Source: Diplocarpon mali (Eukaryota; Ascomycota; Leotiomycetes; Helotiales; Drepanopezizaceae). From it: a stretch of DNA of 64,000 nt. The DNA lies in NCBI GenBank assembly GCA_024741835.1, contig JAENRP010000108.1:1-64000 (forward strand), in the 5' to 3' direction. This document shows, piece by piece, positions 34,735 through 46,553 of this stretch. The translations under genes were made by a program, and so were the position numbers. Below the pieces are notes generated by a model. That model saw nothing but the letters and a program-made list of their open reading frames with translations. It made no database searches and was not told where the DNA came from. Each line of letters starts with the position of its first letter. The first letter of the stretch is position 1.

Positions 34735-35388
34735 TGTCCTTTTGCCTATCAAATATACCCTATCGCTGTTGTTGACTTGTTTCTTATGCAGATTCTATTT
34801 TTCATCTGCTTTTGGCCTTTTAGTGTGCCGGCCTTGGCTCGTCTCGAAAGCTCCTCACCGCAAAGAGGAGACCGAAAAATTCACGCAGAACATACAATCA
34901 CAATATCATGAGTAGCCAATCTATTATTCTACGTGTGCCGTTGCTAGCTAGTACACTAGTTCTAACTTCAACCTTTTCCCCCTACAGTTTGTTGTCGGTT
35001 ACCTCAAAGCCTCGATACTCTTCCTCTCTCCCCTTGGGCTCAAACAACTTATACTGACTGCATTGGGTATATGATTATTATTGAGCTGCTTGCCCACATA
35101 CTTCTTTCAACCTGCATATTTTGGCTTATATGAGATGATTATCATCCTTATGCGCAAAGTAATTGGCACGTACTATTCAAGCCCTCGTATGAAAAGCTCC
35201 AGACTAAGTCCCCGGGGATCTTGGCGCTCCGCTCCACTCCGCTCCGCCAATTCCGCTCGCTACCCCTAGCCTTGTCCCACCGCGGATTTGGCTACGTCTC
35301 GACTTCTACACCACTTCACTGAGCAAGAACCTCCATTCCGCCCGCTTTCCTTGCAATTCATGAAGCTGAAGATCCGAAATCTTTCGCC
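34735..35388. other. Intergenic, coatomer gamma upstream region
   Basis: Contains the tRNA terminator run, a cluster of TCCGCTCC-like repeats at about 35220-35260, and the uORF described separately. Confidence 0.5.
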
Positions 35389-35392
35389 ATGA
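35360..35392 (+). promoter_or_regulatory. 10-codon uORF overlapping coatomer start
   Basis: An upstream ATG opens a 10-codon frame (MKLKIRNLSP) whose stop TGA at 35390-35392 overlaps the coatomer ATG at 35389-35391 as ATGA. Such an overlap can allow termination-reinitiation or control of main-start use. It matters only if the transcript begins before 35360. Confidence 0.6.
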
Positions 35393-38282
35393 GTTACAGC
35401 AAGAAAGATGAAGATGCCGACTCGGCCATCATGAAGGTGGATAGAACCTCGGTGTTCCAGGAGGGTCGGTCGGGTCCCCCCTCGATGCGATCTCAACTAA
35501 TGCCAGACAGCTCGATTGTTCAATTCCTCCCCTATTCAGCCCCGGAAATGTAGAGTCCTACTCACAAAGATTGCGCTTCTTCTCTACACTGGCGAGCGCT
35601 TTCCCACCAACGAAGCAACCACCCTCTTTTTCGGAATCTCCAAATTGTTCCAGAACAAAGATGCTAGTTTACGGCAGATGGTTCACCTTATCATCAAGGA
35701 GTTGGCGCTGTCGGCAGAGGATACTATTATGGTCACAAGTACAATCATGAAAGATACTGGTGGTGGAACCGACGCAATCTACAGACCGAATGCCATTAGA
35801 GCGCTCTGCCGGATTATTGATGTGAGTAGGAAGACGCTGCAGCAGGATATGAATTGACAGTGTTAGGCATCGACTGTCCAGAGTATCGAGCGTGTGATGA
35901 AGACCGCAATCGTCGACAAGAACCCATCCGTATCCTCTGCTTCCCTCGTATCCTCATACCACCTTCTCCCAATAGCGCGCGACGTTGTTCGAAGATGGCA
36001 GAGCGAGACACAGGAAGCGGCGTCTTCCACGAAGTCTTCAGGAGGATTCTCTCTTGGATTTTCGACCTCAGGAGCCCAGATGCCGGTCAATAATTCTACC
36101 ATGACACAATACCATGCTATTGGACTTCTGTACCAGATGAGGATGCACGACAGGATGGCTTTGGTCAAGATGGTTCAGCAATTTGGTACCGCGGGCGCAG
36201 TAAAGAGCCCCGCAGCAGTTGTGATGCTTGTGCGACTGGCCGCGCAGTTAGCAGAGGAGGACCCACAACTCCGGAGACCGATGATTCAGCTCTTGGACGG
36301 CTGGCTTCGACACAAGAGTGAGATGGTCAATTTTGAGGCAGCCAAGGCAATTTGCGATATGCGAGATGTCACAGATGCAGAAGTCACTCAAGCCATCCAC
36401 GTTTTGCAACTTTTCCTTACATCCCCACGGGCTGTCACCAAATTTTCCGCAATCAGAATCCTACATAACTTCGCCTCCTTCAAGCCTCAAGCTGTCAACA
36501 CTTGCAACCCAGATATTGAACTTCTCATCTCGAACACCAATCGCTCGATTGCTACGTTTGCTATCACAACCCTTTTAAAAACCGGCAACGAGGCTAGCGT
36601 AGACCGCTTGATGAAACAGATCTCTGGTTTCATGGCTGATATTACTGATGAGTTCAAGATCACAATTGTTGAGGCTATCCGCACCCTCTGCATGAAGTTT
36701 CCCAACAAGCAGGCGGGTATGCTTGCATTCTTAAGCGGCATACTACGGGATGAAGGCGGGTATGAATTTAAGCGTGCTGTTGTGGAGAGCATGTTTGATT
36801 TGATTAAGTTCGTCCCGGATTCTAAAGAGGATGCCCTCGCGCATCTATGTGAATTTATCGAAGATTGCGAGTTCACAAAGTTGGCTGTTCGAATTCTCCA
36901 CCTGCTGGGGTTGGAGGGGCCCAAGACTTCCCAACCCACCAAGTACATTAGATATATCTACAACCGAGTTGTGTTGGAGAATGCGATTGTAAGAGCAGCT
37001 GCAGTCACGGCCTTGGCGAAGTTCGGTGTCGGTCAAAAAGATCCCGAGGTCAAACGAAGTGTTACGGTTCTTCTCACGAGATGTCTAGATGATGTTGATG
37101 ACGAAGTCCGGGATCGTGCTGCGCTGAACTTGAGGCTCATGACTGAGCCTGATGATATGGCTGATCGATTCATCAAGAATGGTAAGGCCCAGTATCCTTT
37201 TTTTTTGGTTCAATCTCGCTAACTTGAAAGAAAACTCATTTGCTCTTCCTTACTTCGAGCAACAGCTTGTCCTGTACGTCACAGCAGATGACAAGTCCAC
37301 CTTCGAAAACCCCTTCGATATTGCTGCTATTCCGGTTGTTACCAAGGAGCAAGCAGATGCAGAGGACAGGACCAAGAAGCTCACTACCATCACTCCAACA
37401 CTCAAAGCTCCGAAATCTGGCCCGAAGAAGGCTACGCCAACCGGCGCCGAGGCGGCGGCGACGGCGTCTGCTGTCTCACAGCAATACCAAGAAGCGCTGC
37501 TCCAGATCCCCGAGATGAAGAGCTACGGCAGTCTGCTAAAGTCATCACCTGTTGTTGAGTTGACCGAGTCCGAAACCGAGTACGTGGTCAGTGTCGTAAA
37601 GCACATTTTCAAAGAACATATCGTGCTCCAATACGAAGTTAAGAACACTCTGCCAGATACTGTGCTCGAGGAGGTTTCCGTCGTTGCAACCCCAGCCGAA
37701 GAGGAGGAGCTTGAGGAAGATTTCATCATCCCAGCCGCAAAACTTGTCACTGATGAGCCAGGTACCATATATGTCTCTTTCAAGAAGGTCAATGGCGAGG
37801 GCTCTTTCTCAGCCAGCAGTTTCACGAATATTTTGAAGTTTACTTCCAAGGAAATCGACCCTACGACTGGCGAGCCTGAAGAGAGCGGATATGACGACGA
37901 GTATCAGGTTGAAGACCTCGAGCTTACTGGAAGTGATTACGTTATCCCTGCGTTTGCTGGTGACTTCAGCCCGATCTGGGAGGAGGTTGGCGCTAGTGGC
38001 GAGGAAGCTGAGGAGACTTTGCAACTCAGCGGTGTCAAGAGCATTGTAGACGCCACCGAACAGCTCACTAAAACCCTCTCGTTACAGCCTCTCGAAGGCA
38101 CCGACATACCCATCAACACCACCACACACACCCTCAAACTCTTTGGCAAAACAATCACAGGCGGCAGAGTTGTCGCCAACATCCGGATGGCCTACTCTAC
38201 AAAGTCAGGCGTCACAAGCAAGATCGTCGTTCGCAGTGAAGAGGAAGGAGTGGCAGCCCTTGTTATTGGGTCGGTTGCTTAG
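35389..38282 (+). CDS. SEC21: Coatomer subunit gamma
   Basis: Four exons (35389-35464, 35511-35821, 35867-37181, 37231-38282) join to 917 residues, the usual length for fungal gamma-COP. Landmarks in order: VDRTSVFQEARLFN followed by the adaptin-type HEAT/ARM solenoid (LLYTGERFPTNEATTLFF, IYRPNAIRALCRI, ILHNFASFKPQAV), an Ala/Pro/Lys hinge about residues 610-640, then the appendage (SSPVVELTESETEYVVSVVK to the end). It is part of the COPI coat that returns KKxx-tagged membrane proteins from Golgi to ER and acts at the cytosolic face of Golgi membranes. The first donor is GTCGGT, weaker than the GTGAGT and GTAAGG of the others. An upstream uORF overlaps the start (separate entry). Confidence 0.97.
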
Positions 38283-39134
38283 ATGCTAGCGAGAACTGGA
38301 GCTCTTGAGAGCACTTAGTACATCTTGTGGATTGATGTGTGCGAATGGTTCGAGAAAAGCCAGATCAGGAATCTCTTGGTCCTGAGATGGAGTCTGAGAG
38401 GTCCACAAAATTAAAACAATAGATCAGACGTGTGTGCTTCTGGAATTTCTGCTTGATTTTGCCAATTTTCCAGCTAGTGCTGCCTTTCAGGGTATATGGG
38501 ATTGGTTAGTGCGAGTGATTGAGCCCCTGATTTCTTTGCAACATCTCTGTAATATTTCATTTACAAAGCATGGTGATTGCCTCGAATTTTTGAACAAACT
38601 GGATAACACTCTACTTGACCGTACTTGATATGGAGGTGTCACGACGGGCATGTCACGAGTCCTACCTGTGCAGGTGATAATCTTCTTTTCAGACATTCTC
38701 TAGGACATAAATTCAACGCTGCCTCAGTGATGCCTATGTCCTCTATAAGCAAATAACTGTTCAAAATAAGTAGATATAGAAAAGTCTGAGATAATCTCAG
38801 AAGACTTAAAACCATACTGATCAGGAAACAGAACAAGTCAAGAATTCTTGGCTCTCGCTACTAGAAGAAGAGAACGGCGATGGTCTCATTCACTCTTCTG
38901 TGAAATGATCTTTGGTAAGGCTAGCGAATATACATATGTTTCTTCCCCGCCCCGTTGCCTCTGCTCTTATCAACAGACCGAAGATCACAAACGCAGAACC
39001 ACTTTCTTTTACACCCCTTCTCATAATCATTACTCACTCACCTCTGTTCCTCGCGCCAGCTGTTTTACTCATACATCTAGCTCAAGCCAAGCATATTGCT
39101 TTCGCAAGTTCTCAACAACACAACCAAGCTAGCA
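38283..39134. other. Intergenic, nothing recognised
   Basis: 3' region of coatomer gamma and promoter of the next gene, with no other features seen. Confidence 0.5.
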
Positions 39135-41138
39135 ATGTCTCCTCCTATCTCAGGGGCTATTATTGCCAGCCGCCCTCTCCTCGATCCTCACCCAGACACA
39201 GTCGTCGGACCCCTCATCCTCTCCACCGCTGTCTTCCACAGATGTCGCATATCTGACTACCTCTATCTTGTCTTCCAATGGGGGCTGCACGTTGGCATCT
39301 TCGCACGCATCGGCCTGGCAAAGATGCAAAGCGTATACACGGCCGAAGGAAACCCACGTTTGATCCGCAAGCATGAGGGTCGGCCCGCGCGCGCCCCAGA
39401 CGGTACTATAATCGAGATTGGGGGGCAACCTTGTCCTGGTAACACGGGAGAGCCAGTTGGACCATGGGATTTTGGAAACGTGAAGGAGTGCGTGGGGTAC
39501 CTGGACTGGCGGGCGGGGCTGGAGCGCACGATGAAAGATGCGCTGAATCAGGGCTTGGAGCCTGGAGAAGTCAACATGCCGGTGCCGAGTCGGGAGAAGC
39601 TGGAGAGCGCAAATGCCGTGGAGGTGAAGTGGCAGCATGGGAAGCCGCTGGGGACAGCGGCGCGGAAGAGGCTTGCCAGCGAACGGGACGGCATCCGGGA
39701 GAAGGTGGAGGGCTTCCTGGTGTTTGTTGACAAGGAGGTGAAGTCGGAGAAGGGCAGGCAGATGGTGTACGATACCCTGCGGAACGGATTCAGAATGGTG
39801 ATGGACGGGGAGAAAAGCCGGGAGTTCGAGGGTGTGTTGGGGTGTATCATCAACAAGATTCTAGAGCGCGTGGAGGCGTTCTTGAGCTACCTGCACAAGA
39901 AGATTGAGGCAGAGCCAGTGAGACAGCAGCGCGCTGAGGAGATCTCGGAGATTATGGAGCGGGTGCTGCAGGGGAAGGGCAAGCGGAACTTGGAGGGGAG
40001 TGAAGTAGAGAGCGAAATTCTGCAGAAACGGATCAAGGTCTCTGCTTCAGAAGATAGCAGGTCTGAAATTGCGACCAAGTCAGCGGGCTCATTGTCTTTG
40101 ACTCCTACGCCTAAGCCTGATGCTTCTTTGAGAGGATCTGGGGCAAGAGAGTCGCCGCCTGTTACATGCGCAGACGATAGGTGTGAGCAACAGCTGCTAA
40201 TGTCTACACCCACACAAGTATCTATGCCAGCAAAGCCAGCGGTTGTTGGTGAGGCCAGGGGTAACAAAAACAGGCAAAGAGTAGCGGATCAGTACTTTGC
40301 CGCCAACGAACCAAAGAATATATTGGCTAAACCTTATGATTGGCCTGGAATAATTTCTAATGCAGAATTTAAAGACAGAGAAAGATCTTGGAGGGGTCAG
40401 GCAGCAAGTCAACTACCAATTTCTGCAGCATCGACGAAATCCGCGATGGAAATACTTCCCTCCTTGATTAAGCTTACCGCAGAGCCAGCGTCTATTAATC
40501 AAAGATACCAGTCAGCAGCCTTACGCTCTCTTTTCACCGAAGAGACAGGTTCGAGATTAGACACGTTCCACTCAGCTGTGACATCTCAATCACTACACGC
40601 CTATACCAGTACAGATGCCGATGCCGATGCCGAAGTCGAAGCTGAAGACGAAGATGACGTTAAAGTCAAACAAGAGGACCTCCCCGTCGAGGAGGAGATA
40701 GTACAACTCCACGCATCAGTCGCGAACTTCTACTCACCTCTATCAAGTCCGAGCCCTGTCCCAGCTGTAGTATCAAGAAGTCCGCTTCCGAGTCCAGCGC
40801 CATGCCCAGGCTCGAATCGTCCGGCCACACCCGCCAACCACGACGACGAGGCACAGCACTATCTACAAAAATTTGCAGACGACCAGGAACAGTGCGAAGA
40901 GCGTGAGGGAGAAGGACGACAAGCCTCTAGGGAAGCAAGCGAAAGCCTCTTCCTCCCTATTGATATCAAAAGCGAGGCACCGATCAACCCCCCCGCGCTC
41001 TGCCATCCGACCATGCGCAGTGACGTTATAAAGATCGAGGACGACGACGACGACGACGAGATCCAGATCATCTCCCCTAGGGAATGGGCGCGCTCTCGCT
41101 CCCGGAAATGGGTTGGGACATTGCCTGCTGGTGTTTGA
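39135..41138 (+). CDS. Unknown protein with clustered SUMO-type motifs
   Basis: Intronless, 667 residues from ATG at 39135 (AGCAATGTC context). No recognised domain. The N-terminal 300 residues look folded (WGLHVGIFARIGLAK, WDFGNVKECVGYLDW, then a charged helical stretch FLVFVDKEVKSEKGRQMVYD). The middle is polar and disordered. The last 170 residues carry three psi-K-x-E sumoylation consensus sites: VKQE (about residue 510), IKSE (about 609) and IKIE (about 631). The last is followed at once by an acidic run and IQIIS, a SUMO-interacting motif pattern, next to several SP dipeptides. An acidic DADADAEVEAEDEDD repeat precedes the first site. I infer a nuclear, SUMO-regulated protein. Function unknown. 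Confidence 0.85.
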   Translation: MSPPISGAIIASRPLLDPHPDTVVGPLILSTAVFHRCRISDYLYLVFQWGLHVGIFARIGLAKMQSVYTAEGNPRLIRKHEGRPARAPDGTIIEIGGQPCPGNTGEPVGPWDFGNVKECVGYLDWRAGLERTMKDALNQGLEPGEVNMPVPSREKLESANAVEVKWQHGKPLGTAARKRLASERDGIREKVEGFLVFVDKEVKSEKGRQMVYDTLRNGFRMVMDGEKSREFEGVLGCIINKILERVEAFLSYLHKKIEAEPVRQQRAEEISEIMERVLQGKGKRNLEGSEVESEILQKRIKVSASEDSRSEIATKSAGSLSLTPTPKPDASLRGSGARESPPVTCADDRCEQQLLMSTPTQVSMPAKPAVVGEARGNKNRQRVADQYFAANEPKNILAKPYDWPGIISNAEFKDRERSWRGQAASQLPISAASTKSAMEILPSLIKLTAEPASINQRYQSAALRSLFTEETGSRLDTFHSAVTSQSLHAYTSTDADADAEVEAEDEDDVKVKQEDLPVEEEIVQLHASVANFYSPLSSPSPVPAVVSRSPLPSPAPCPGSNRPATPANHDDEAQHYLQKFADDQEQCEEREGEGRQASREASESLFLPIDIKSEAPINPPALCHPTMRSDVIKIEDDDDDDEIQIISPREWARSRSRKWVGTLPAGV

Positions 41139-41472
41139 CCTGAATCAAGCTAGTTAGGTCAAGCCTAGCTCGTTTCCCTCCCTGGGCCGTAGGTATTCAG
41201 CATACTGAGATGACGTTCACGCTCGCGGTTTGCTACCTTTTCATGAGCACTCTACACGGCTCTCAACATCTGGGCGGTCATGGCGTGGCGTCGGACGTCT
41301 ACGGTTGCTTCCACGACGAGATGCCTCTTACGCCCTTGGTAGCCATCCACCCGCCTCGCTTCGTCTGGGCTCTAACGAGTCTGAAGCATCAGCCAAGATG
41401 CGCAACACAAACTTCAACACAAGCAGCTCTACGTAGACGCCGATGCGATATGATGTTCGGCATGTGGAGAAA

Positions 41473-41530
41473 ACTGGAAACCTGGAAACCTGGAAATCTG
41501 GAATCTGGAACCTGGAATCTGGAATCTGAA
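41473..41530. repeat. CTGGAA(A)(C/T) degenerate array
   Basis: Seven or eight tandem units of CTGGAAACC, CTGGAATCT and CTGGAACCT kind. Confidence 0.85.
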
Positions 41531-41959
41531 ATGGAGATTGAAATTGACCAGTGGCTAGAATAGAGGCTGGAGGCTAGAGCGTGGTCTTATCTGAGCATAG
41601 GACAGAAAAGAACAAAGAAAACAAGGGAAGATGCAATCATCGCCTTGATTACCTCACCTCAGTCATAGCCGTGTGTGCTCGATTCCTGCCCTGTACACGT
41701 GTGGTAGCAGTTCTGCAGCTTCTGGTTATCGTCATGCGTGAGTAGCAGGACCAGCTCTTACGTGTAGGTGTGAGGGCGCTTGTGATGTTTTGCTGCTGAG
41801 GTGGTAAGTATCCTTACCGAATGGAGCTGATGCTGGATGGGCTGGAGATAGGGAGGGATGTTGTGAGAGGTTCGCAGAGGTGCGTGTATTTCTTTCTGTT
41901 TTCTGTTTTCTAGCCGCGATTGAACCAGAGCGGCCCACGCTTGAAGAGTCCACGCTTCA

Positions 41960-42020
41960 GACGAGACGAGACGAGACGAGACGAGACGAGACAAAACAAA
42001 ACAAGACAAAACAAAACAAA
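41960..42020. repeat. ACGAG then AAAAC pentamer arrays
   Basis: Five to six ACGAG units pass directly into several AAAAC-type units, a compound pentanucleotide microsatellite. Confidence 0.92.
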
Positions 42021-42545
42021 CCCGCTCTCGCACGGCACACCGCCCTCACCACCGCCCTCGTTGCCGACTCGAACTGCCTAGTCCTGCCATCCTGCCGTCC
42101 GCCGACTCACCCACCTTCTCTCCCTCACATACCAGCCGCATCACAACGCCTCCCGCCCAAAAGCAGACAAGAGCCTTGCGGCTCAACATCCAGGAGTAGA
42201 CCCTTTCGGGCCTAACGCTCATCATGGACGGATCAGGCTGGGCTAATCGGCTTACGTCATTCGCCTGTCCGTTCGTTCTCTCTCGACCTCTCGGTGTGAC
42301 TATGACTAAGGCAAGAAAAGAGCATCGGGCGCTTTGCCCCTCTGCTTCGATGCTCTCCCCTTCCGTGGGTCTACGTGAGTGTAAACTTGTCGACTACATG
42401 CGTGGGAGTTACCTTTTGCGCTGCCAGGTATCAGGTTCCAATAATCAATCCGGGGCTCGACGGGTTCGGTGGTGGAAACCGGTGTGCAGCTGGGAGAATC
42501 ACCGCATCATCCACGCTGTTCCAAGGCCATTGCTGGGAAGACGAG

Positions 42546-44362
42546 ATGGTAAGTCCCCACAAGCCTTTGGCGTCATCGATATCCCCTGAGCGATGGGACT
42601 TCGAGACCGTGGATGTGGAGAGTTCTCGACTGAAACCTACGCATCTCGAGCTGACCTGACCCGACCTCCCTAGATTCGATTGGAACGTTTCCTCTCCCGC
42701 CCAACCGCCAAACCCTACCGATCCAAGGGCCTCGCGCTCAGCGCGACCCCCTACACAAACGCCGACGGCCACCTCGACTTCCACCCGGGCGACATTGAGA
42801 ACCCCAAGAACTGGTCTGTCCGCCGGCGCTGGTACATCACCGTCGTCTCGGTGCTGCTCGTCGTCAACGCGACGTTCGCATCCAGCGGCCCGTCCGGAAC
42901 GCTGGTCAGCATCGCCGAGGAGCTCCATGTGTCCGAGGAAGCGGCCGGGCTGGTCATCACGCTGTTCCTGCTGGGGTACTGCTTCGGCCCTTTGTTCTGG
43001 GCACCACTGTCGGAGTTCTACGGGCGGAGGTGGATGTTCTACATCTCCTTCTCCCTGTATCTGGTGTTCAACTTCCTCTGTGCCTTTGCCCCGAACTTCG
43101 GGGCTCTGCTCGCGGGACGCTTCATCACGGGGACCATGGCGAGTGCGCCGCTGTCGAACGCGCCCGGGGTGCTTGCCGATATCTGGGGGCCGGTGGAGAG
43201 AGGGAATGCCATGGCCCTCTTCTCCATGATGACCTTTGTCGGGCCGGCCTTGGGTCCAGTTATCGGTGGGTTCCTGGAGCTGAAGAAGGATTGGAGGTGG
43301 ATATTCTACGTGACGCTGTGGCTCGCCGGCCTCACGGAACTGCTGATGTTCACTATCCCAGAAACGCTAGGTCCGATCGTGTTGCTGAACAAGGCGAAAC
43401 GCATCAGGCGCTTGAAGATCCCGGGCTACGAGGAGATCAAGGCCCCGATCGAGGTCACCGACCGCAGCCTGGTTGGGATCTACAAGATCGCTCTGACAAG
43501 ACCCTGGAAGATCCTGATCGACCCCATCTCGTTCTTCGTCGCGATCTACCTGTCCGTCGTCTACGCCCTGCTCTACATGCTTTTCACCATCTACCCCATC
43601 ATCTTCCAGCAGAAACGCGGGTGGAACAGCGGCGTCGGCGAGCTCCCCTTGATCGGAACAGTCATCGGAGCTATGATCGGCGGGGCCATCATCTTTGCCG
43701 TGTCCGCCCGCGATAGGAAGAGGCTGGAGGCCGGCCGCAAGGGCGTGCCCGAAGACAGGCTCCTCGTCGCCATGTTCGGCGGCATCCTCTTCCCCATCAC
43801 GATGTTCTGGTTCGCATGGTCCGGGCAGTACAACAGTATCCACTGGATCGTGCCCACGATCGCCGGCGTCTTCCTCGGGGCGTCGATTCTCCTCATCTTC
43901 GTCTCGTATCTCAACTACCTGACCGACTCGTACCTGATGTACGCGGCCAGCGCGCTGGCAGCCAACACGGTGTGCCGATCGGCTGCAGGTGCGGCAGCTC
44001 CGCTCTTCACCAAGTACATGTTTGACGCCCTGGGTGTGGGTGGAGGCGGGTCGTTGATTGGGGGGGTCGCCTGCTTACTCGCCCCTATCCCGTTCATCTT
44101 CTACAGATGGGGAGGACCCATCCGGGAGCGGTCGAAGTTTGCACCCACTCCACGCCCTGGCGTGCCGAGTGCTTCAGAAAACCACTCCTCACGAGTATCC
44201 AATAGCGATGAGAGCGAGAGCACTCACGTCGAGTCTTCTGCCCGTGGCGAGGAGAGCGCGCATGAAGAGAAGCCCGAGCAGGGCCAGGAGGCGGCTTTGG
44301 TTGCCGGACGGCTGAGGGGTGAAGACCCGGAAGGGGATCTTGAGAAGGGGCGTTCGCGATAG
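42546..44362 (+). CDS. MFS transporter, DHA1 family
   Basis: The main exon (42674-44362) opens at a CCTAG acceptor and has no ATG before residue 100 or so. Splicing to the ATG at 42546-42548, which is directly followed by GTAAGT, gives an in-frame 563-residue protein starting M-IRLERFLSRPTA. That first exon is my inference; an earlier coding exon is possible. About 12 membrane segments are visible. Landmarks: ENPKNWSVRRRWY before TM1, LSEFYGRRWMFY (motif A) after TM2, GRFITGTMASAPLSNAPGVLADIW, and SMMTFVGPALGPVIGGFLE (motif C, antiporter signature). The C-tail is long, acidic and Ser-rich. DHA1 drug:proton antiporters of this kind (Tpo1/Flu1-type) export polyamines, azoles or toxins at the plasma membrane; the substrate is unknown. 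Confidence 0.88.
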
Positions 44363-45130
44363 TGGGAGATGGTTCGGTAGTCATGGAGCTTTTGATCGCG
44401 GCGAGCTTCTTTTTATGTAGAATTGTTCTCAGCGACGCATTGAGACGGAAGCTTGCAAGCATATGCGGAGCCTGGAAAGCAGTTCTACTAAAGTGAGATG
44501 AATCAAAAAAACATCACGCCGTGCGTCCCCTCATCCGCTCTTCCTCAAACAACTCCCAGCTGCCCGTCCGCGCAGGGGTGAAACCTGTGATTGGGTCTGA
44601 TCGCAATGATGGCGAAGGTAGCCCGCTGATGTTGATGTTGTCAAGACCACTGGGACTGCTCCAGGCCAAGGTATATTTTCATGTTTGGGGAGCAGGCTGG
44701 TGATACCTGTATGTCATTCGTATGCTGGATTCGACGTCGCTACCCTGGCGTTGGTCCGACCTCGAGAGATGGCACTGATTCTGGTCGGGGCATGATATAG
44801 AGACTGAGTTCAATCGCTAGAATGACAGAGATAGGGAATGGTTGCAGAGCAGGCAGACGCGGATAAGTAGAGAAATGGGAATCAATAAAAGCCGCAGCCC
44901 CTTTTCCCGAAGCGAAACACCCCTGCGTTCGGGCGGAATGACGTTACGAGGCTTGGCGTCGCGTCTTCCAAGAATTTTGGGGCGCGACGGTTTAGATGCA
45001 TGTGGCCTGTCCAGCTGTTCTCCCATGACTGTCTCGCGCCTCGACCCCAACAATCGCCCTCACTCCTCAATCCCTATCGGCTCGTCGTGCGACAGCGACG
45101 GCGACAGCGACAGCGACACTGATCGCAACG
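44363..45130. other. Intergenic, nothing recognised
   Basis: Contains a GACAGC-type imperfect hexamer run (about 45092-45118) just before the next start codon. Confidence 0.5.
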
Positions 45131-46553
45131 ATGGTCTACGTGCGACAGCAAGACCTGCCCAACCTCAAGCAGTACAAATACTCCGGCGTCGACCACTCAC
45201 TGCTGTCCCGCTATGTCTTAAAGCCCTTCTACACCAACGTCGTTATAAAATGCTTTCCCATGTGGATGGCTCCGAACCTGATCACTCTCAGCGGCTTCAG
45301 CTTCGTGATTGCCAATATCTTGACGTTGTTGTGGTATAATCCGACGCTGGATCAGGACTGCCCGCCTTGGGTGTACGCGAGCTGGTCTATTGGGTTATTT
45401 CTGTATCAGACGTTTGATGCCGTTGATGGATCACAAGCGTACGCTGCGCAACATCTGCGAGAGAAGTTCGTGTATGCTGATATACTGCAGGCGACGAACC
45501 CACCAGAGCGGCCCCCTCGGAGAGCTCTTCGACCATGGCGTCGATGCCGTCAACACATCCCTGGAAGTGCTCGTCTTCGCAGCCTCACAGAATCTGGGAA
45601 TGGGATGGAAGACCGTCATGGTTCTATTTGGAGGTATGCATATGCCTGCCCTCAGTTCCGGTGTCTACTAACAAGACCAGCTCTTCTGACCTTTTACGTG
45701 CAAACCTGGGACGAGTACCACACCAAGACCCTCACGCTCGGCCTTGTTTCCGGACCCGTCGAGGGAATCGTGATTTTGACTCTGGTCTATGCGTTTACCG
45801 CCATAAAGGGAGGAGCCAGTTTCTGGCAGCGGTCCATGTTCGAGACCATCGGCATCCCGAACTATCCTTTCATCCCAGAATACGTATACAACCTCGCCTT
45901 CAACGAGTGGTACATGGTTCAAGGCGGCAGTGTTCTCATTCTCAATACTGTGCAATCGTAAGTTACCCCGCTTCTGTATCCAGAGTATCAAAACTAATCG
46001 GTAGTGCCTTGAATGTCATCAAGGCGCGCCGAGAGCGCGGCGACAAATCCCGCGGCGCCCTCCTCGGCCTCATCCCATTCTTTGCGACCTGGGCCCTCAT
46101 ACCAGCCTATCTCTGGCTGAACCCCAACATCCTCTACAACCATCTCGTCCCCTTTGTCTTCTTCGCAGGTCTCGTCAATGCATACTCCGTTGGACAAATG
46201 ATCACTGCGCACTTGGTAAAGCTGGATTTCCCGTACTACAATGTTCTCGTCCTGCCAATCGCGTACGGAGTCTTTGATTCCCTAGGGCCCCTCTTGCAGC
46301 AGCATATAGGTGTTGGATGGCCGAGTGCCCTGGGTAATGGTGGGTATCAGGTCGCCTACGTATTCTGCATGCTGGGAATGGCCATTGGGGTCTATGGAAG
46401 CTTTGTCGTGGGTCCACCTTCTGACTTTGCAACCTACCATGCTAATGTGAATAGGTCGATGTCATCGTTACAATTTGCGATTACCTAGACATTTGGTGCC
46501 TCACTATCAAGCACCCCTGGAACGAGGAAGAGGAGGCCAAGAAAACAGAGTAG
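45131..46553 (+). CDS. Choline/ethanolamine phosphotransferase
   Basis: Five exons (45131-45438, 45491-45633, 45681-45957, 46005-46407, 46455-46553) join to 409 residues. The CDP-alcohol phosphotransferase signature DG-x2-AR-x8-G-x3-D-x3-D is complete only after splicing of intron 1: DGSQAR, then G in GPLG, then ELFDHGVD. Seven or more membrane segments follow. The enzyme joins CDP-choline or CDP-ethanolamine to diacylglycerol, the last step of the Kennedy pathway in the ER or Golgi (Cpt1/Ept1 of yeast); which head group is preferred cannot be told. The C-terminus is KKTE, a canonical dilysine KKxx retrieval signal read by COPI. Donor of intron 4 is GTGGGT; others are canonical. Confidence 0.95.

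Larger units (their letters stand above)
41139..42545. other. Intergenic with two microsatellites
   Basis: Short non-family open frames only. Holds the CTGGAA-type and ACGAG/AAAAC arrays listed separately and the upstream region of the MFS gene. Confidence 0.5.

Noticed and set aside
39096..39134. Extended start for the SUMO-motif protein
   Set aside because: The extra codons begin with TTG; the first ATG in frame is at 39135.
42224..42589. 121-codon frame upstream of the MFS gene as its first exon
   Set aside because: Its frame does not match the main MFS exon across the GTAAGT..CCTAG intron; the minimal ATG exon at 42546 does.
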